The position numbers and the translations under genes are program-made. From assembly GCF_001937665.1 (NCBI RefSeq), contig NZ_MSKL01000005.1, forward strand, positions 1 through 64,000: a stretch of 64,000 nt of DNA, written 5' to 3'. The notes under the pieces were generated by a model. That model did no database searches, was not told the DNA's origin, and saw nothing but the letters and a program-made list of their open reading frames with translations. This DNA comes from Actinomyces oris (GTDB lineage Bacteria > Actinomycetota > Actinomycetes > Actinomycetales > Actinomycetaceae). Shown in pieces: positions 28,608 to 38,644 of the stretch; position 1 is the first letter of the stretch; each line of letters starts with the position of its first letter.

Positions 28608-29336
28608 CTAGCGCCCCATGCCCAGGCCGCCGTCGACGCCGAGGATCGCACCGGTGACGTAGGCGGCCGCGGGTGAGGCCAGGAAGAGGACGGGGCCGGC
28701 GATGTCGGCGACGTCGGCGAAGCGCCCCAGGGGGATCTGCTCGAGGTAGGCGGTGCGGATGTGGTCGGGCAGGGAGGCGGTCATCGCCGTGGTGACGAAG
28801 CCGGGGGCCACGGCGTTGACGGTGATGCCGCGCGGTGCGAGCTCGCGGGCCAGGGAGCGGGTCAGACCCTCCACACCGCCCTTGGCGGCGCCGTAGGCCG
28901 ACAGGCCCACGCCTCCACGAGCGGCGATGGCCGAGGAGACCAGGATGATGCGTCCCCTGCGGGCCCGCATCATGGCCGGCGTCACGGCGCGCACCGTGTT
29001 GAAGGTGCCGGTCAGGTCCGCGGAGATGACCTCGTCCCACATCTGGGAGGAGGTGCGGGCGGCCAGGGACTCCCGGTTGATGCCGGCCGAGGCCACGAGG
29101 ACCTCGATGGGGCCGTGCGCCTCGGTGGCGGCGGCGAGGGCCTGGGCCAGGGCGTCGGGGTCGGTGACATCGGCGGCCAGGGCCAGGGCGCCGTCGGGGG
29201 CCTCACCGGAGCGGGAGACACCCGCCACCCGGTCGCCCTGTGCGATAAACGCCTTCGCAACCGCCTCCCCGATTCCGCGGGAGGCTCCGGTCACGACGAC
29301 GGAACGTGATATCGACGGCTCGGTCTCTTCGTTCAT
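28608..29336 (-). CDS. fabG: 3-oxoacyl-ACP reductase (FabG-type SDR)
   Basis: Short-chain dehydrogenase, 242 aa, NADPH-dependent keto reduction in fatty acid elongation. Cofactor motif VVVTGASRGIGEAV, active-site strand VASAGINRE, catalytic Ser in ILVSSAIAARGG, Tyr-Lys in LSAYGAAKGG, and the C-terminal PGFVTTAMTASL/TGAILGVDGGLGMG pattern of FabG. Starts at the ATG at 29336; two in-frame GTG codons lie just upstream, after TACCTT, and could be used instead. No other fab genes are adjacent, so a different keto substrate cannot be excluded. Confidence 0.88.
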   Translation of the reverse strand: MNEETEPSISRSVVVTGASRGIGEAVAKAFIAQGDRVAGVSRSGEAPDGALALAADVTDPDALAQALAAATEAHGPIEVLVASAGINRESLAARTSSQMWDEVISADLTGTFNTVRAVTPAMMRARRGRIILVSSAIAARGGVGLSAYGAAKGGVEGLTRSLARELAPRGITVNAVAPGFVTTAMTASLPDHIRTAYLEQIPLGRFADVADIAGPVLFLASPAAAYVTGAILGVDGGLGMGR

Positions 29337-29517
29337 CAGCACAAGCACACAAGGTAACGCGCATGAGCACTCGTCATCAGCAGTTCGTCATGCGCCGGCC
29401 CGGATCCAGCCCTGTTACTTCATTCACAAGTGGTCTATACCTGTTTCCGTTCCGGGACGTATGACGGGGCGGGTCACCGCCCCGGAACCCGCCGTGTGTC
29501 AGCATGTCGGGGTGACG

Positions 29518-30813
29518 ATGAGTGAGACCTCCCCCCGCCTCCCCGACGCCTGCGCCTCGGGCCGTACGCCCGCACCGCTGCGCATCGGGCCGTTGGCGGT
29601 ACCCACCCCCGTCGAGCTCGCCCCCATGGCCGGCGTCACCAACGCCTCCTTCCGCCGCCTGTGCCGTGAGATGGCCGAGGCGGCGCTGCCGGAGGCACTG
29701 AGGCCCTCCCGCCCCGGACCTGTGGCCGCACCCGCCGGCGGCCTACTGGCACCGGCGGGCCTGTACGTCACGGAGATGGTCACGACCCGGGCCCTGGTGG
29801 AGCGCAACGAGCGCACCCTGGCAATGGTGCGCACCGACCCGGCCGAGAGAGTGCGCTCCATCCAGCTCTACGGGGTCGACCCGGCCACGGTGGGGGCCGC
29901 GGTGCGGATCCTGGTGGAGGAGGACCTGGCCGACCACATCGACCTCAACTTCGGCTGCCCGGTCCCCAAGGTGACCCGCAAGGGAGGCGGGGCGGCGCTG
30001 CCGTGGAAACGTGATCTGCTGGCGGCGATCCTCACCGAGGCAGTACGTGCCAGTGAGGCCGCTGCCCACGCCGTCGGGCGGGCGCGTCAGGTGCCGGTGA
30101 CCATGAAGATGCGTCTGGGCATCGACGAGGAGCATGAGACGTTCCTCGACGCCGCCCGAGCCGCCGAGAACGCTGGGATCGCGGCCGTTGCCCTGCATGC
30201 CCGTAGCGCGCGCCAGCACTACTCCGGTCAGGCCCGCTGGGAGGAGATCGCCCGCCTCAAGGAGTCCACCGCTCTGCCGGTGCTCGGCAACGGGGACATC
30301 TGGCTCGGCGACGACGCGGTGCGCATGATGGAGACCACCGGCTGCGACGGCGTCGTCGTGGGCCGCGGCTGCCAGGGCCGCCCCTGGCTGTTCGCCGACA
30401 TCGTGGCGGCCATGCACGGCTCGTCGGCACGCACCCGCCCGGACCTGGACGCCGTCATCGAGGTGATCCGCCGCCACGGGCGCATGCTGGCTGAGGAGAT
30501 GGGCGAGGACCGGGGGGTGCGTGACCTGCGCAAGCACGTGGGCTGGTACCTCAAGGGCTACCCGGTGGGCGGCGCGGCGCGTGCCGACCTCATGGGGATC
30601 CGGACCCTCGATGAGCTCGACGCCGGCCTGGAGCGGATGCGCTCGCGCCTGCCCGACGTCGTCGACTACCCCGGTGACATCGTCGAGGGCCCCCGGGAGG
30701 CCGGCAGCCCCAAGACTCCCCGCCTGCCCGACGGCTGGTTGGACTCCCCCGCTCTGGACGAGGCCCACCGCGAGATGCTCAGCCAGGCCGAGTCCGACGT
30801 CTCCGGAGGCTGA
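29518..30813 (+). CDS. dusB: tRNA dihydrouridine synthase (DusB type)
   Basis: FMN enzyme reducing uridines in tRNA to dihydrouridine; 431 aa. PVELAPMAGVTNASFRRLCRE begins the TIM barrel; the catalytic Cys is in NFGCPVPKVTRKGGGAAL; FMN contacts are in VTMKMRLGID, ALHARSARQHYSG and GVVVGRGCQGRPWLF. The C-terminal helical domain has KHVGWYLKGYP. The start could also be a GTG two codons upstream (29512), which lies 6 nt after CAGCAT. Confidence 0.93.
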   Translation: MSETSPRLPDACASGRTPAPLRIGPLAVPTPVELAPMAGVTNASFRRLCREMAEAALPEALRPSRPGPVAAPAGGLLAPAGLYVTEMVTTRALVERNERTLAMVRTDPAERVRSIQLYGVDPATVGAAVRILVEEDLADHIDLNFGCPVPKVTRKGGGAALPWKRDLLAAILTEAVRASEAAAHAVGRARQVPVTMKMRLGIDEEHETFLDAARAAENAGIAAVALHARSARQHYSGQARWEEIARLKESTALPVLGNGDIWLGDDAVRMMETTGCDGVVVGRGCQGRPWLFADIVAAMHGSSARTRPDLDAVIEVIRRHGRMLAEEMGEDRGVRDLRKHVGWYLKGYPVGGAARADLMGIRTLDELDAGLERMRSRLPDVVDYPGDIVEGPREAGSPKTPRLPDGWLDSPALDEAHREMLSQAESDVSGG

Positions 30814-30850
30814 GAGAGCGGTTTCACCGGGTCCTGAGGTCGGTCGTCAG

Positions 30851-32155
30851 CTATTCGTCGAGGACCGGGGTGACACGGCACAGGGCCGCCGCGATCGCCG
30901 TCGTTGCCGGGATCGCCAGGACCAGGCCGATGGAGGAGATGAGAGTGCGCACGATCTCCTCGGCGATCTCGCCCGAGAGCATGGTGTCCAGCACGGCCCG
31001 GTCCATGAGGGAGGCGGCCAGGATGAGGGGCAGTGCCGTACCGGCGTAGGCGAAGGCCAGGGTGTAGACGGTCGAGGCGATGTGGTCCCGGCCGATCCTC
31101 ATCCCGCCGGTGAACAGGCGCGTGCGCGACAGCAGCGGGTTGGCGGCGTGCAGCTCCCACACCGAGGAGGCCTGGGTGATGGTGACGTCGTTGAGGACGC
31201 CGAGCCCGGCGATGACCATGCCGCAGGTCAGCAGCGTCTGCAGATCGATGTGCGTGCGCGAGGCCAGCAGACGGGCGGTCTCGTCGACGTCGCCGGTCAA
31301 GTGGGCGGCGTCGGTCCCCCACAGGGCGAGCAGCACGGTCAGCACGATGCCGGCCACCGTTCCCAGCAGGGCCGTCGTGGTACGGATGGACACGCCGTGG
31401 GCCACGTAGACGGCGGCCAGCATCATCGCCATCGATCCGACCAGTGTCACCGCCAGCGGGTGGGAGCCTGACAGGAGTGCAGGGATCATGAAGAAGGCGA
31501 GCACACCGGTGGCCACCAGTAGACCCAGGACGCTCAGGACGCCCTTGCGCCCGGCCACGGCGACAACGAGCACGAGGTAGACAACCGCCAGGGCACCGAC
31601 CGGGAGCTGACGCTGGTAGTCGATGAAGGAGTAGGGGGAGCCGGACAGGACGGCCTGGGGCGAGTAGAGGACGACGAGCCTGTCGCCGGCGTGGGCGAGC
31701 TTGCGGGGCTCGCCCACCAGCTGGACCGGCATGACCAGGTCCTTGCCCTCACCCTCGGTGATGCGGGCGCACACGTGGCTCTTGGCGAACTCCTCCTGCT
31801 TGACGCCGTTGACCTCCGTCAGGGCGCTCACGGAGCTCTCACAACCGGACAGGTCCGTGGAGGTGATGGTGGCCTTGCCCACTGAGCCGCCCTCGGCGGT
31901 GAAGGAGCGTGAGCCGATGAGCGAGCTCTTGCCCGGCCAGAGCACGAACAGCCCGACGACGGTGGCCAGGACCAGGGCGCCGACGATGACACCGAGCACG
32001 ATCCGCACCCGGCGGGCCTCCCCCGCCTCCAGGTCCAGGGGCCCGGAGTGGGAGTGGCTGTGGCCGCCGTGAGAGCCGACCGGTCCCGCCGACGGCTCGG
32101 GAAGGTCCTCAGCGGAAAGAGACTCGTTGCTCGGGGAGGTCGAGTTGGTGCTCAC
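30851..32155 (-). CDS. YibE/F-like multi-pass membrane protein
   Basis: 434 aa. A cytoplasmic N terminus with a His-rich patch (GGHSHSHSG) is followed by one helix (VLGVIVGALVLATVVGLFVLW), an extracytoplasmic domain (about 75-170) and seven or so helices typical of YibE/F (VVYLVLVVAVAGRKGVLSVLGL, GLGVLNDVTITQASSVWEL). Function in the family is unknown. The GTG start follows CATGAT by 6 nt. Convergent with dusB and 100 nt downstream of the GlyRS gene, separated from it by a terminator. Confidence 0.88.
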   Translation of the reverse strand: MSTNSTSPSNESLSAEDLPEPSAGPVGSHGGHSHSHSGPLDLEAGEARRVRIVLGVIVGALVLATVVGLFVLWPGKSSLIGSRSFTAEGGSVGKATITSTDLSGCESSVSALTEVNGVKQEEFAKSHVCARITEGEGKDLVMPVQLVGEPRKLAHAGDRLVVLYSPQAVLSGSPYSFIDYQRQLPVGALAVVYLVLVVAVAGRKGVLSVLGLLVATGVLAFFMIPALLSGSHPLAVTLVGSMAMMLAAVYVAHGVSIRTTTALLGTVAGIVLTVLLALWGTDAAHLTGDVDETARLLASRTHIDLQTLLTCGMVIAGLGVLNDVTITQASSVWELHAANPLLSRTRLFTGGMRIGRDHIASTVYTLAFAYAGTALPLILAASLMDRAVLDTMLSGEIAEEIVRTLISSIGLVLAIPATTAIAAALCRVTPVLDE

Positions 32156-32167
32156 CGTCCCATCATG

Positions 32168-32209
32168 CCCGCCCCGTGTCCCTGACGTGAGCCAGGGACA
32201 CGGGGCGGG
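32168..32209 (-). terminator. Strong hairpin terminator of glyS
   Basis: Perfect 17-bp stem, CCCGCCCCGTGTCCCTG and its complement, with an 8-nt loop, just beyond the glyS stop codon. Confidence 0.85.
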
Positions 32210-32258
32210 ATCCGGATGGTGGTCGGGTCAGTGGCGCCGCCGGCCTGCTCGGCGCGGC

Positions 32259-33650
<1,392 letters not shown>

Positions 33651-33840
33651 CGGATGCTCCTTCAGGAGTGGTCGTGGTCCCGCCTGGATGGTGGGGACGA
33701 GTGGGAACAGTCTAGGCGGACAGTCGCGGACAGTTGGTGAGGGGCCCGTCGCACCACGCATGCGCGTGTAAGCACCGGGGCACCTCCTGACCGCCGTTCA
33801 AACCGGCTCTCAGCAGCGCACACACGGAATCCCTCGGAGT

Positions 33841-33869
33841 TTGACGCACGGCTGTCAGAGTATGAGAAT
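33841..33869 (+). promoter_or_regulatory. znuA promoter
   Basis: TTGACG (33841-33846), 17-nt spacer, GAGAAT (33864-33869), then 7 nt to the ATG at 33877. A leaderless message is predicted. An alternative -10, TATGAG at 33861, has too short a spacer. Confidence 0.6.
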
Positions 33870-33878
33870 GATTCGCAT
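33862..33878. promoter_or_regulatory. Zur/Fur-like operator overlapping the znuA promoter and start codon
   Basis: ATGAGAATGATTCGCAT is a 17-bp imperfect palindrome (14 of 16 arm positions paired) with the GAAT-N-ATTC core of Fur-superfamily boxes. It covers the -10 and the first two bases of the znuA start. A zur-like gene ends the same operon, so zinc-dependent repression is the natural reading. Confidence 0.72.
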
Positions 33879-34965
33879 GAGTGTTTCACAGGCTCGTTCC
33901 CATCATCTCCGTCGCATCGTGGCGCTCGGAGCCACCCTGATGCTGGCTGCCGGCATGAGCGCGTGCAGCGCCCTGAAGAGCGAGAGCTCGTCAAGTGCCT
34001 CGGCACCGCACACGATCGCCCCGGGCAAGACCCTGACGGTCTCCACGTCCTTCTACCCGATCCAGTACCTGGCCGAGGCCATTGGCGGCAAGCTCGTCAA
34101 GGTCTCCACCGTGACCCCGTCCAACGTCGAGCCGCACGACTTCGAGCTCTCCGGCAAGGAGACCGCCTCGCTGGGCAAGGCCGACCTCATCGCCTACGTT
34201 CCCGGCTTCCAGCCCTCCCTGGACAAGGCTGTCAAGGAGATCGGCTCCGGGCCCACCGTGGTGGACCTGAGCAAGCCGGCCAACCTCGTCCACCACGAGG
34301 GGGTCGAGGAGGAGCACGAGCACGGCGAGGAGGCCACCGACGGCGCCTCGGCCACGGCGAGTGCCGCCGCCACCGCGCAGGCCAGCGAGGAGGGCCACGA
34401 CGAGCACAAGGACGAGCACAGCCACGCCGAGGGCGAGGAGGGGCACGACAGCGACCTCGACCCGCACTTCTGGCTCGACCCGGACCGCATGATCAAGGTG
34501 GCCGAGACCCTTGAGGCCTCCTTCGCCCAGATCGACCCGGCCAACGCCAACGACTACAAGGCGGGGCTCGACAAGCTCAAGACGGCGCTGACCAACCTGG
34601 ACAACCAGTACAAGCAGGGCCTGTCCACCTGCCAGCACAAGACCTTCATCACCTCCCACGCCGCCTTCGGCTACATGGCCGAGCGCTACGGCCTGACCCA
34701 GGCCTCCATCTCCGGCATCGACCCGGAGGCCGAGCCCAGCCCCGCTGAGATGGCCAACATCAAGTCGGTGGTCGAGAAGACGGGGGTGAAGACCATCTTC
34801 ACCGAGGAGCTGGTCTCAGACACTCCCGCAAAGGCGATCGCCGCGGAGACCGGGGCGGAGACAAGCGTTCTCAGTCCCCTGGAGTCCAAGCCAGAGAGGG
34901 GCGACTACAGCGACGCCATGTCCAGCAACCTGGAGCGGCTCAAGTCCGCCCTGGTGTGCCAGTAG
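33877..34965 (+). CDS. znuA: Zinc ABC transporter substrate-binding lipoprotein
   Basis: Cluster A-I metal-binding protein, 362 aa, capturing Zn(II) outside the membrane for ZnuBC. The signal peptide ends in a lipobox (LAAGMSAC). Metal-ligand histidines sit in NVEPHDFELS, DLDPHFWLDP and TSHAAFGYMAERYGL. Between them is a long His/Glu/Asp-rich flexible loop (about 140-200: EEEHEHGEE, EEGHDEHKDEHSHAEG), typical of zinc rather than manganese binders. The ATG at 33877 is chosen for the promoter spacing; two upstream in-frame ATGs lie within the operator. Confidence 0.93.
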   Translation: MSVSQARSHHLRRIVALGATLMLAAGMSACSALKSESSSSASAPHTIAPGKTLTVSTSFYPIQYLAEAIGGKLVKVSTVTPSNVEPHDFELSGKETASLGKADLIAYVPGFQPSLDKAVKEIGSGPTVVDLSKPANLVHHEGVEEEHEHGEEATDGASATASAAATAQASEEGHDEHKDEHSHAEGEEGHDSDLDPHFWLDPDRMIKVAETLEASFAQIDPANANDYKAGLDKLKTALTNLDNQYKQGLSTCQHKTFITSHAAFGYMAERYGLTQASISGIDPEAEPSPAEMANIKSVVEKTGVKTIFTEELVSDTPAKAIAAETGAETSVLSPLESKPERGDYSDAMSSNLERLKSALVCQ

Positions 34966-35038
34966 CCTCGGGGCCGGCCCGGTGAGCCCGGGGCCCGAAG
35001 CAGATAACGCCCACTCAGATTGGCATGATCGCAACGGT

Positions 35039-35968
35039 ATGACCTCATCATCTCCAACATCATCAGCGTCTGTGACGACGCCGTCCGGCTCACCCCGGGC
35101 GGCGTCGTCCGCGCTCGCCATCAAGGTCCGTGAGCTCAGCGTCGTCCTGGGGTCTTCCCTCATCCTGGACGACGTGAGCCTGGCAGTGGGCGGCGGCGAG
35201 TCCGTGGCGATCCTGGGCGCCAACGGCTCGGGCAAGTCCACCCTCGTCAAAGCCGTTCTGGGGCTGGTTCCCCTGTCCAGCGGCAGCATCGAGGTACTGG
35301 GCACCCCAACCGCGCGCCGCCGCAGGGTCCCCTGGGAGCGCGTCGGGTACGTCCCCCAGCGGATCGGTGCGGGCTCAGGCGTCCCGGCCACGGCCCTGGA
35401 GGTGGTGCGCTCCGGGCTCCTGGGACCGCGCAGGCCCTGGGCCGACCGGGGGCGGGGCGCCAAGCGGAAGGCCATGGCCGCGCTCGACGCCGTCGGCCTG
35501 GCCCACCGGGCCGCGGACCACGTCCAGGTCTTCTCCGGCGGGCAGGCCCAGCGGGTCCTCATCGCCCGGGCCCTGGTCCGCTCCCCCGAGCTGCTCATCC
35601 TCGATGAGCCCCTGGCCGGCATCGACCGTGCCAGCCGTGAGTCCCTGGCCGAGATCCTCCAGGGACTGCGCGCGCAGGGGCTGACCCTGGTGACGGTCCT
35701 TCATGAGATGGGTGAGCTCTCCGACGTCGTCCAGCGGGCGATTCTCCTGCAGGACGGCCGGCTCGTCGCCGACGGCCCGGCCTACGAGGTCGCTCATCTG
35801 CGTGACAGCGGGGCCGGTGCGCCCCACGGTCCGCGCCGCGCTCGCAGCGGATACGGCGATGACGACCACCACCCTGACGCCGGAGGCCCTCCGGCCCATC
35901 ACGCCCCCGTCCTCGACCATCGGCTGCCTGAAACGCGCCCCCATTCCGGTAGGAGCACCCGCCCATGA
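35039..35968 (+). CDS. znuC: Zinc ABC transporter ATP-binding protein
   Basis: 309 aa. Walker A LGANGSGKST, Q-loop YVPQRIG, signature FSGGQAQRVLIARAL, Walker B LLILDEPLAGID, H-loop VLHEMGEL. The first 25 residues are Ser/Thr-rich. The C terminus is extended by about 40 Pro/His/Asp-rich residues (GDDDHHPDAGGPPAHHAP), which may bind zinc. The stop codon overlaps the znuB start (ATGA). Start ATG at 35039; a GTG start further up is possible. Confidence 0.92.
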   Translation: MTSSSPTSSASVTTPSGSPRAASSALAIKVRELSVVLGSSLILDDVSLAVGGGESVAILGANGSGKSTLVKAVLGLVPLSSGSIEVLGTPTARRRRVPWERVGYVPQRIGAGSGVPATALEVVRSGLLGPRRPWADRGRGAKRKAMAALDAVGLAHRAADHVQVFSGGQAQRVLIARALVRSPELLILDEPLAGIDRASRESLAEILQGLRAQGLTLVTVLHEMGELSDVVQRAILLQDGRLVADGPAYEVAHLRDSGAGAPHGPRRARSGYGDDDHHPDAGGPPAHHAPVLDHRLPETRPHSGRSTRP

Positions 35969-36855
35969 TCGAGTTCGTCTCCGACATGCTCGCCAGCCCC
36001 CTCATCCAGCGGGCCTTCATCGTGGCGGTCCTGGTGGGGCTGGCCGCCCCGGTGGTGGGCACCTACCTGGTTCAGCGGGGCCTGGCGCTGCTGGGCGACG
36101 GGATCGGGCACATCGCCCTGACCGGCATCGCCCTGGGCTGGCTGGCCGGGGCCGCCGCCAACGTCACTCCCCACGACGCCTGGGCCGTGCCCGGGGCGAT
36201 CATCATCAGCGTGCTGGGCGCCGTGATGATCGAGGTCATCCGCGCCAACGGCCGCACCCGGGGCGACGTGGCCCTGGCGATCCTGTTCTACGGCGGCATC
36301 GCCGGGGGCGTCATCCTCATTCGCGTCGCCGGCGGTACGACCACGAATCTCAACTCCTACCTGTTCGGCTCGATCTCCACGGTCTCGGTCTCCGACGCCT
36401 GGTTCACCATCGCTCTGGCCACCCTGGTGCTCCTGGTGGGGCTGGGACTGCGCGGCCCGCTGTTCGCGCTGTGCCACGACGAGGAGTTCGCCCACGCCTG
36501 CGGGCTGCCCACCAGTGCCCTCAACGTGCTGGTGGCAGTGGTGGCGGCGCTGACGGTCTCAGTGTCCATGCGGGTGGTGGGCGCCCTGCTGGTCTCGGCC
36601 GTCATGATCGTGCCGGTGGCCATCGCCCAGCTCGTCTCGCACTCCTTCGCACGCACCATGTACCTGGCGATGGGACTGGGAGTGGTGGCCTGCGTGTCCG
36701 GTCTGACGATCACCTACCTGGTGGCGGCCTCTCCCGGTGCCATGATCGTGGTACTCCTAGTAGGGGGCTACGCCGTCGTCGCCCTCCTGTCCGGACTGCT
36801 GCAGCTCGTCAGCCACTCCCGACGGCACCGCACCACATCAGGAGGCAGATCATGA
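35965..36855 (+). CDS. znuB: Zinc ABC transporter permease
   Basis: 296 aa, ABC-3 family integral membrane permease with about eight helices (RAFIVAVLVGLAAPVVGTYL, LLGDGIGHIALTGIALGWL, MRVVGALLVSAVMIVPVAIA). It overlaps znuC by 4 bp and the zur gene by 4 bp, so all four genes are translationally coupled. Confidence 0.94.
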   Translation: MIEFVSDMLASPLIQRAFIVAVLVGLAAPVVGTYLVQRGLALLGDGIGHIALTGIALGWLAGAAANVTPHDAWAVPGAIIISVLGAVMIEVIRANGRTRGDVALAILFYGGIAGGVILIRVAGGTTTNLNSYLFGSISTVSVSDAWFTIALATLVLLVGLGLRGPLFALCHDEEFAHACGLPTSALNVLVAVVAALTVSVSMRVVGALLVSAVMIVPVAIAQLVSHSFARTMYLAMGLGVVACVSGLTITYLVAASPGAMIVVLLVGGYAVVALLSGLLQLVSHSRRHRTTSGGRS

Positions 36856-37277
36856 GCGCAAGCAGCACGGCGCAGCGTCCCCGCGCCACGCGCCAGCGCG
36901 CCGCCGTCGCCGACATCCTCGCCCGCACCGACGAGTTCCGCTCGGCACAGCAGATCCATTCCGCCCTGGAGGCCGAGGGGACCAAGGTGGGTCTGGCCAC
37001 CGTCTACCGCAACCTGCAGGCCCTGGCGGAGACCGGAGCAGTGGACCAGGTGCGCAGCGCCGAGGGCGAGGTCCTCTACCGGGCCTGCGAGAAGCAGGAG
37101 CACCACCACCACATCGTGTGCCGCAGCTGCGGCTACACCGTGGAGGTTGCCGGCGGTGAGCTGGAGAAGTGGATTCAGCGGGTCTCGGCTCAACAGGGCT
37201 TCAGCCAGATGGAGCACACGGCGGAGTTCTTCGGCCTGTGTGCCGCCTGCTCGACGCAGGACGCCTCACAGGACTGA
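36852..37277 (+). CDS. zur: Fur-family metalloregulator, probably Zur
   Basis: 141 aa. N-terminal winged helix with RATRQRAAVADILARTDEF and VGLATVYRNLQALAE (recognition helix); then HHHHIVCRSCGYTVEV with the CxxC zinc site and GLCAACS for the second CxxC, the structural Zn site. The position at the end of the zinc-transporter operon, coupled to znuB, argues for Zur rather than Fur. It probably acts on the operator at 33862. GGAGG precedes the ATG. Confidence 0.92.
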   Translation: MSASSTAQRPRATRQRAAVADILARTDEFRSAQQIHSALEAEGTKVGLATVYRNLQALAETGAVDQVRSAEGEVLYRACEKQEHHHHIVCRSCGYTVEVAGGELEKWIQRVSAQQGFSQMEHTAEFFGLCAACSTQDASQD

Positions 37278-37772
37278 ACAGATCGGCCCGGTGCCTGAGC
37301 CGGGTTTCGCCGTTGCTTGGGTGGTGCCTGGCGTGTACTGCACGAGGGTTGGGAGCTACTGAAAGAGGGCCGGGGGTACTCCACGTAGGCCGGGGGTTCG
37401 TGCAGTACGCACAACCGTTGGCCAGTGGATCCCCACCCTCGTGGCGTAGGCCGACTCGGGCCGGAGCCGGTGTCGCACCGACCCCGCGGAGTCGATCCCA
37501 CTAGCAGCCCAGTGTCCACAGCGCTGACATCAGCGGCTTCGCCGTGGAAGCGGCCAGCGGAAATCGTTGGAATTCTGGGGTTTCTCCTCGAAGTACGACG
37601 CCTGAGCAAGGTTGATGTCAGCGTCATGGACACTGGTGCCCCGTCAGGCCTCTTCCATCGCGCCCGCCATCGACTCCAGGCCAACTTGTCCCACCCCGGA
37701 ATCCCGCAGGAGCGAGCGTCTCAGCAGCCATGACACTCACATGTCTCAGATGTGAGGAGACAAGACAGTTCC
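37278..37772. other. 495-bp gene-free region between zur and uppS, with short repeats
   Basis: No convincing gene. GTACTGCACGA at 37335 is repeated in direct orientation in a variant form at 37376 (GTACTCCACGTAGGCCGGG) and in inverted orientation at 37397-37408 (TTCGTGCAGTAC). Near 37736-37756 a CTCACAT/ATGTGAG hairpin could terminate uppS on the minus strand; it overlaps a TGTCTC/GAGACA repeat. The region is probably a remnant or an untranslated structured segment. Confidence 0.45.
37335..37408. repeat. Direct and inverted GTACTGCACGA repeats
   Basis: Direct copies GTACTGCACGAGGGTTGGG (37335) and GTACTCCACGTAGGCCGGG (37376), 41 bp apart, and an inverted copy TTCGTGCAGTAC at 37397-37408 that could pair with the first over 11-12 bp. 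Confidence 0.6.
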
Positions 37773-38642
37773 CTATTGCCCGTCGTGGTGCGGTTCCTCG
37801 TCCGCCTCGTTGTCCTCTAGGACCTCGACACCGGCGGGCTCCTCGTGCAGCACCCTGTCCACGGCGCCGCCGTAGCGGCGCTCGCGCCCGGCGTAGACCT
37901 CGCACGCCCTCCACAGCTCGGTGCGGTTGAAGTCGGGCCAGGCCAGGGGTGAGAAGTAGAGCTCGGCGTAGGAGGAGGACCACATGAGGAAGTTGGAGGT
38001 GCGCTGCTCGTCGCCGGTGCGGATGAACAGGTCCACGTCCCGCATGGCGGGCGAGTAGAGGTAACGCTGGATGGTCTTCTCGTTGATGGAGGATGCCTTG
38101 AGCCGGCCGGTGGCGACGTCCTCGGCGATGGCTCGGGTGGCGTCGGCGATCTCGGCCCGCCCGCCGTAGTTGATGCACAGGTTGAGGACCAGGCCCGTGT
38201 TGTTGGCGGTGATGCGCTCAGCCTCCCGCAGCTCATGCAGGACGGACTTCCACAGGCGCGGGGTGCGCCCGATCCAGCGCAGCCTGACGTTCCAGGAGTT
38301 GAGGACATCGCGCTGGACACGCAGGACCTTACGGGCGAAGCCCATGATGAAGCGGACCTCGCCGGGCGAGCGCCGCCAGTTCTCGGTGGAGAAGGCGTAG
38401 ACGCTCAGCTCTTTCACACCGATCTCGATGGCGCCGGCGGCGACGTCGAGCATATTGGCCTCCCCCACCCGGTGGCCCTCGGTGCGGGGCAGGCCACGGG
38501 CGTTGGCCCAGCGCCCGTTGCCGTCCATGACAACAGCGACGTGCTGGGGCAGGGAGGCGGCCGGCAGCACGGGCGGGGTCAGGCCGGGCCGGTGCAGGGG
38601 CGGGGCGGCCTCGACCGTCATGTCTCTGGTGACGTCTGTCAT
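37773..38642 (-). CDS. uppS: Isoprenyl (undecaprenyl) diphosphate synthase, cis type
   Basis: Makes the C55 (or C50) lipid carrier for peptidoglycan and glycan assembly; 289 aa. Signature HVAVVMDGNGRWANARGLPR with the catalytic Asp, SVYAFSTENWRRS, and the C-terminal DLFIRTGDEQRTSNFLMWSS and ELYFSPLAWPDF. The last 20 residues are an acidic tail. Start ATG at 38642, 3 nt below the recO stop codon, with AAAGGG upstream inside recO, so translation is coupled. The leuA-recO-uppS order is on the minus strand. Confidence 0.94.
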   Translation of the reverse strand: MTDVTRDMTVEAAPPLHRPGLTPPVLPAASLPQHVAVVMDGNGRWANARGLPRTEGHRVGEANMLDVAAGAIEIGVKELSVYAFSTENWRRSPGEVRFIMGFARKVLRVQRDVLNSWNVRLRWIGRTPRLWKSVLHELREAERITANNTGLVLNLCINYGGRAEIADATRAIAEDVATGRLKASSINEKTIQRYLYSPAMRDVDLFIRTGDEQRTSNFLMWSSSYAELYFSPLAWPDFNRTELWRACEVYAGRERRYGGAVDRVLHEEPAGVEVLEDNEADEEPHHDGQ

Positions 38643-38644
38643 GG

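Noticed and set aside
37425-37733. Small frames in the zur-uppS gap
   Set aside because: No ribosome site, no homology and composition unlike the neighbours' coding sequence.
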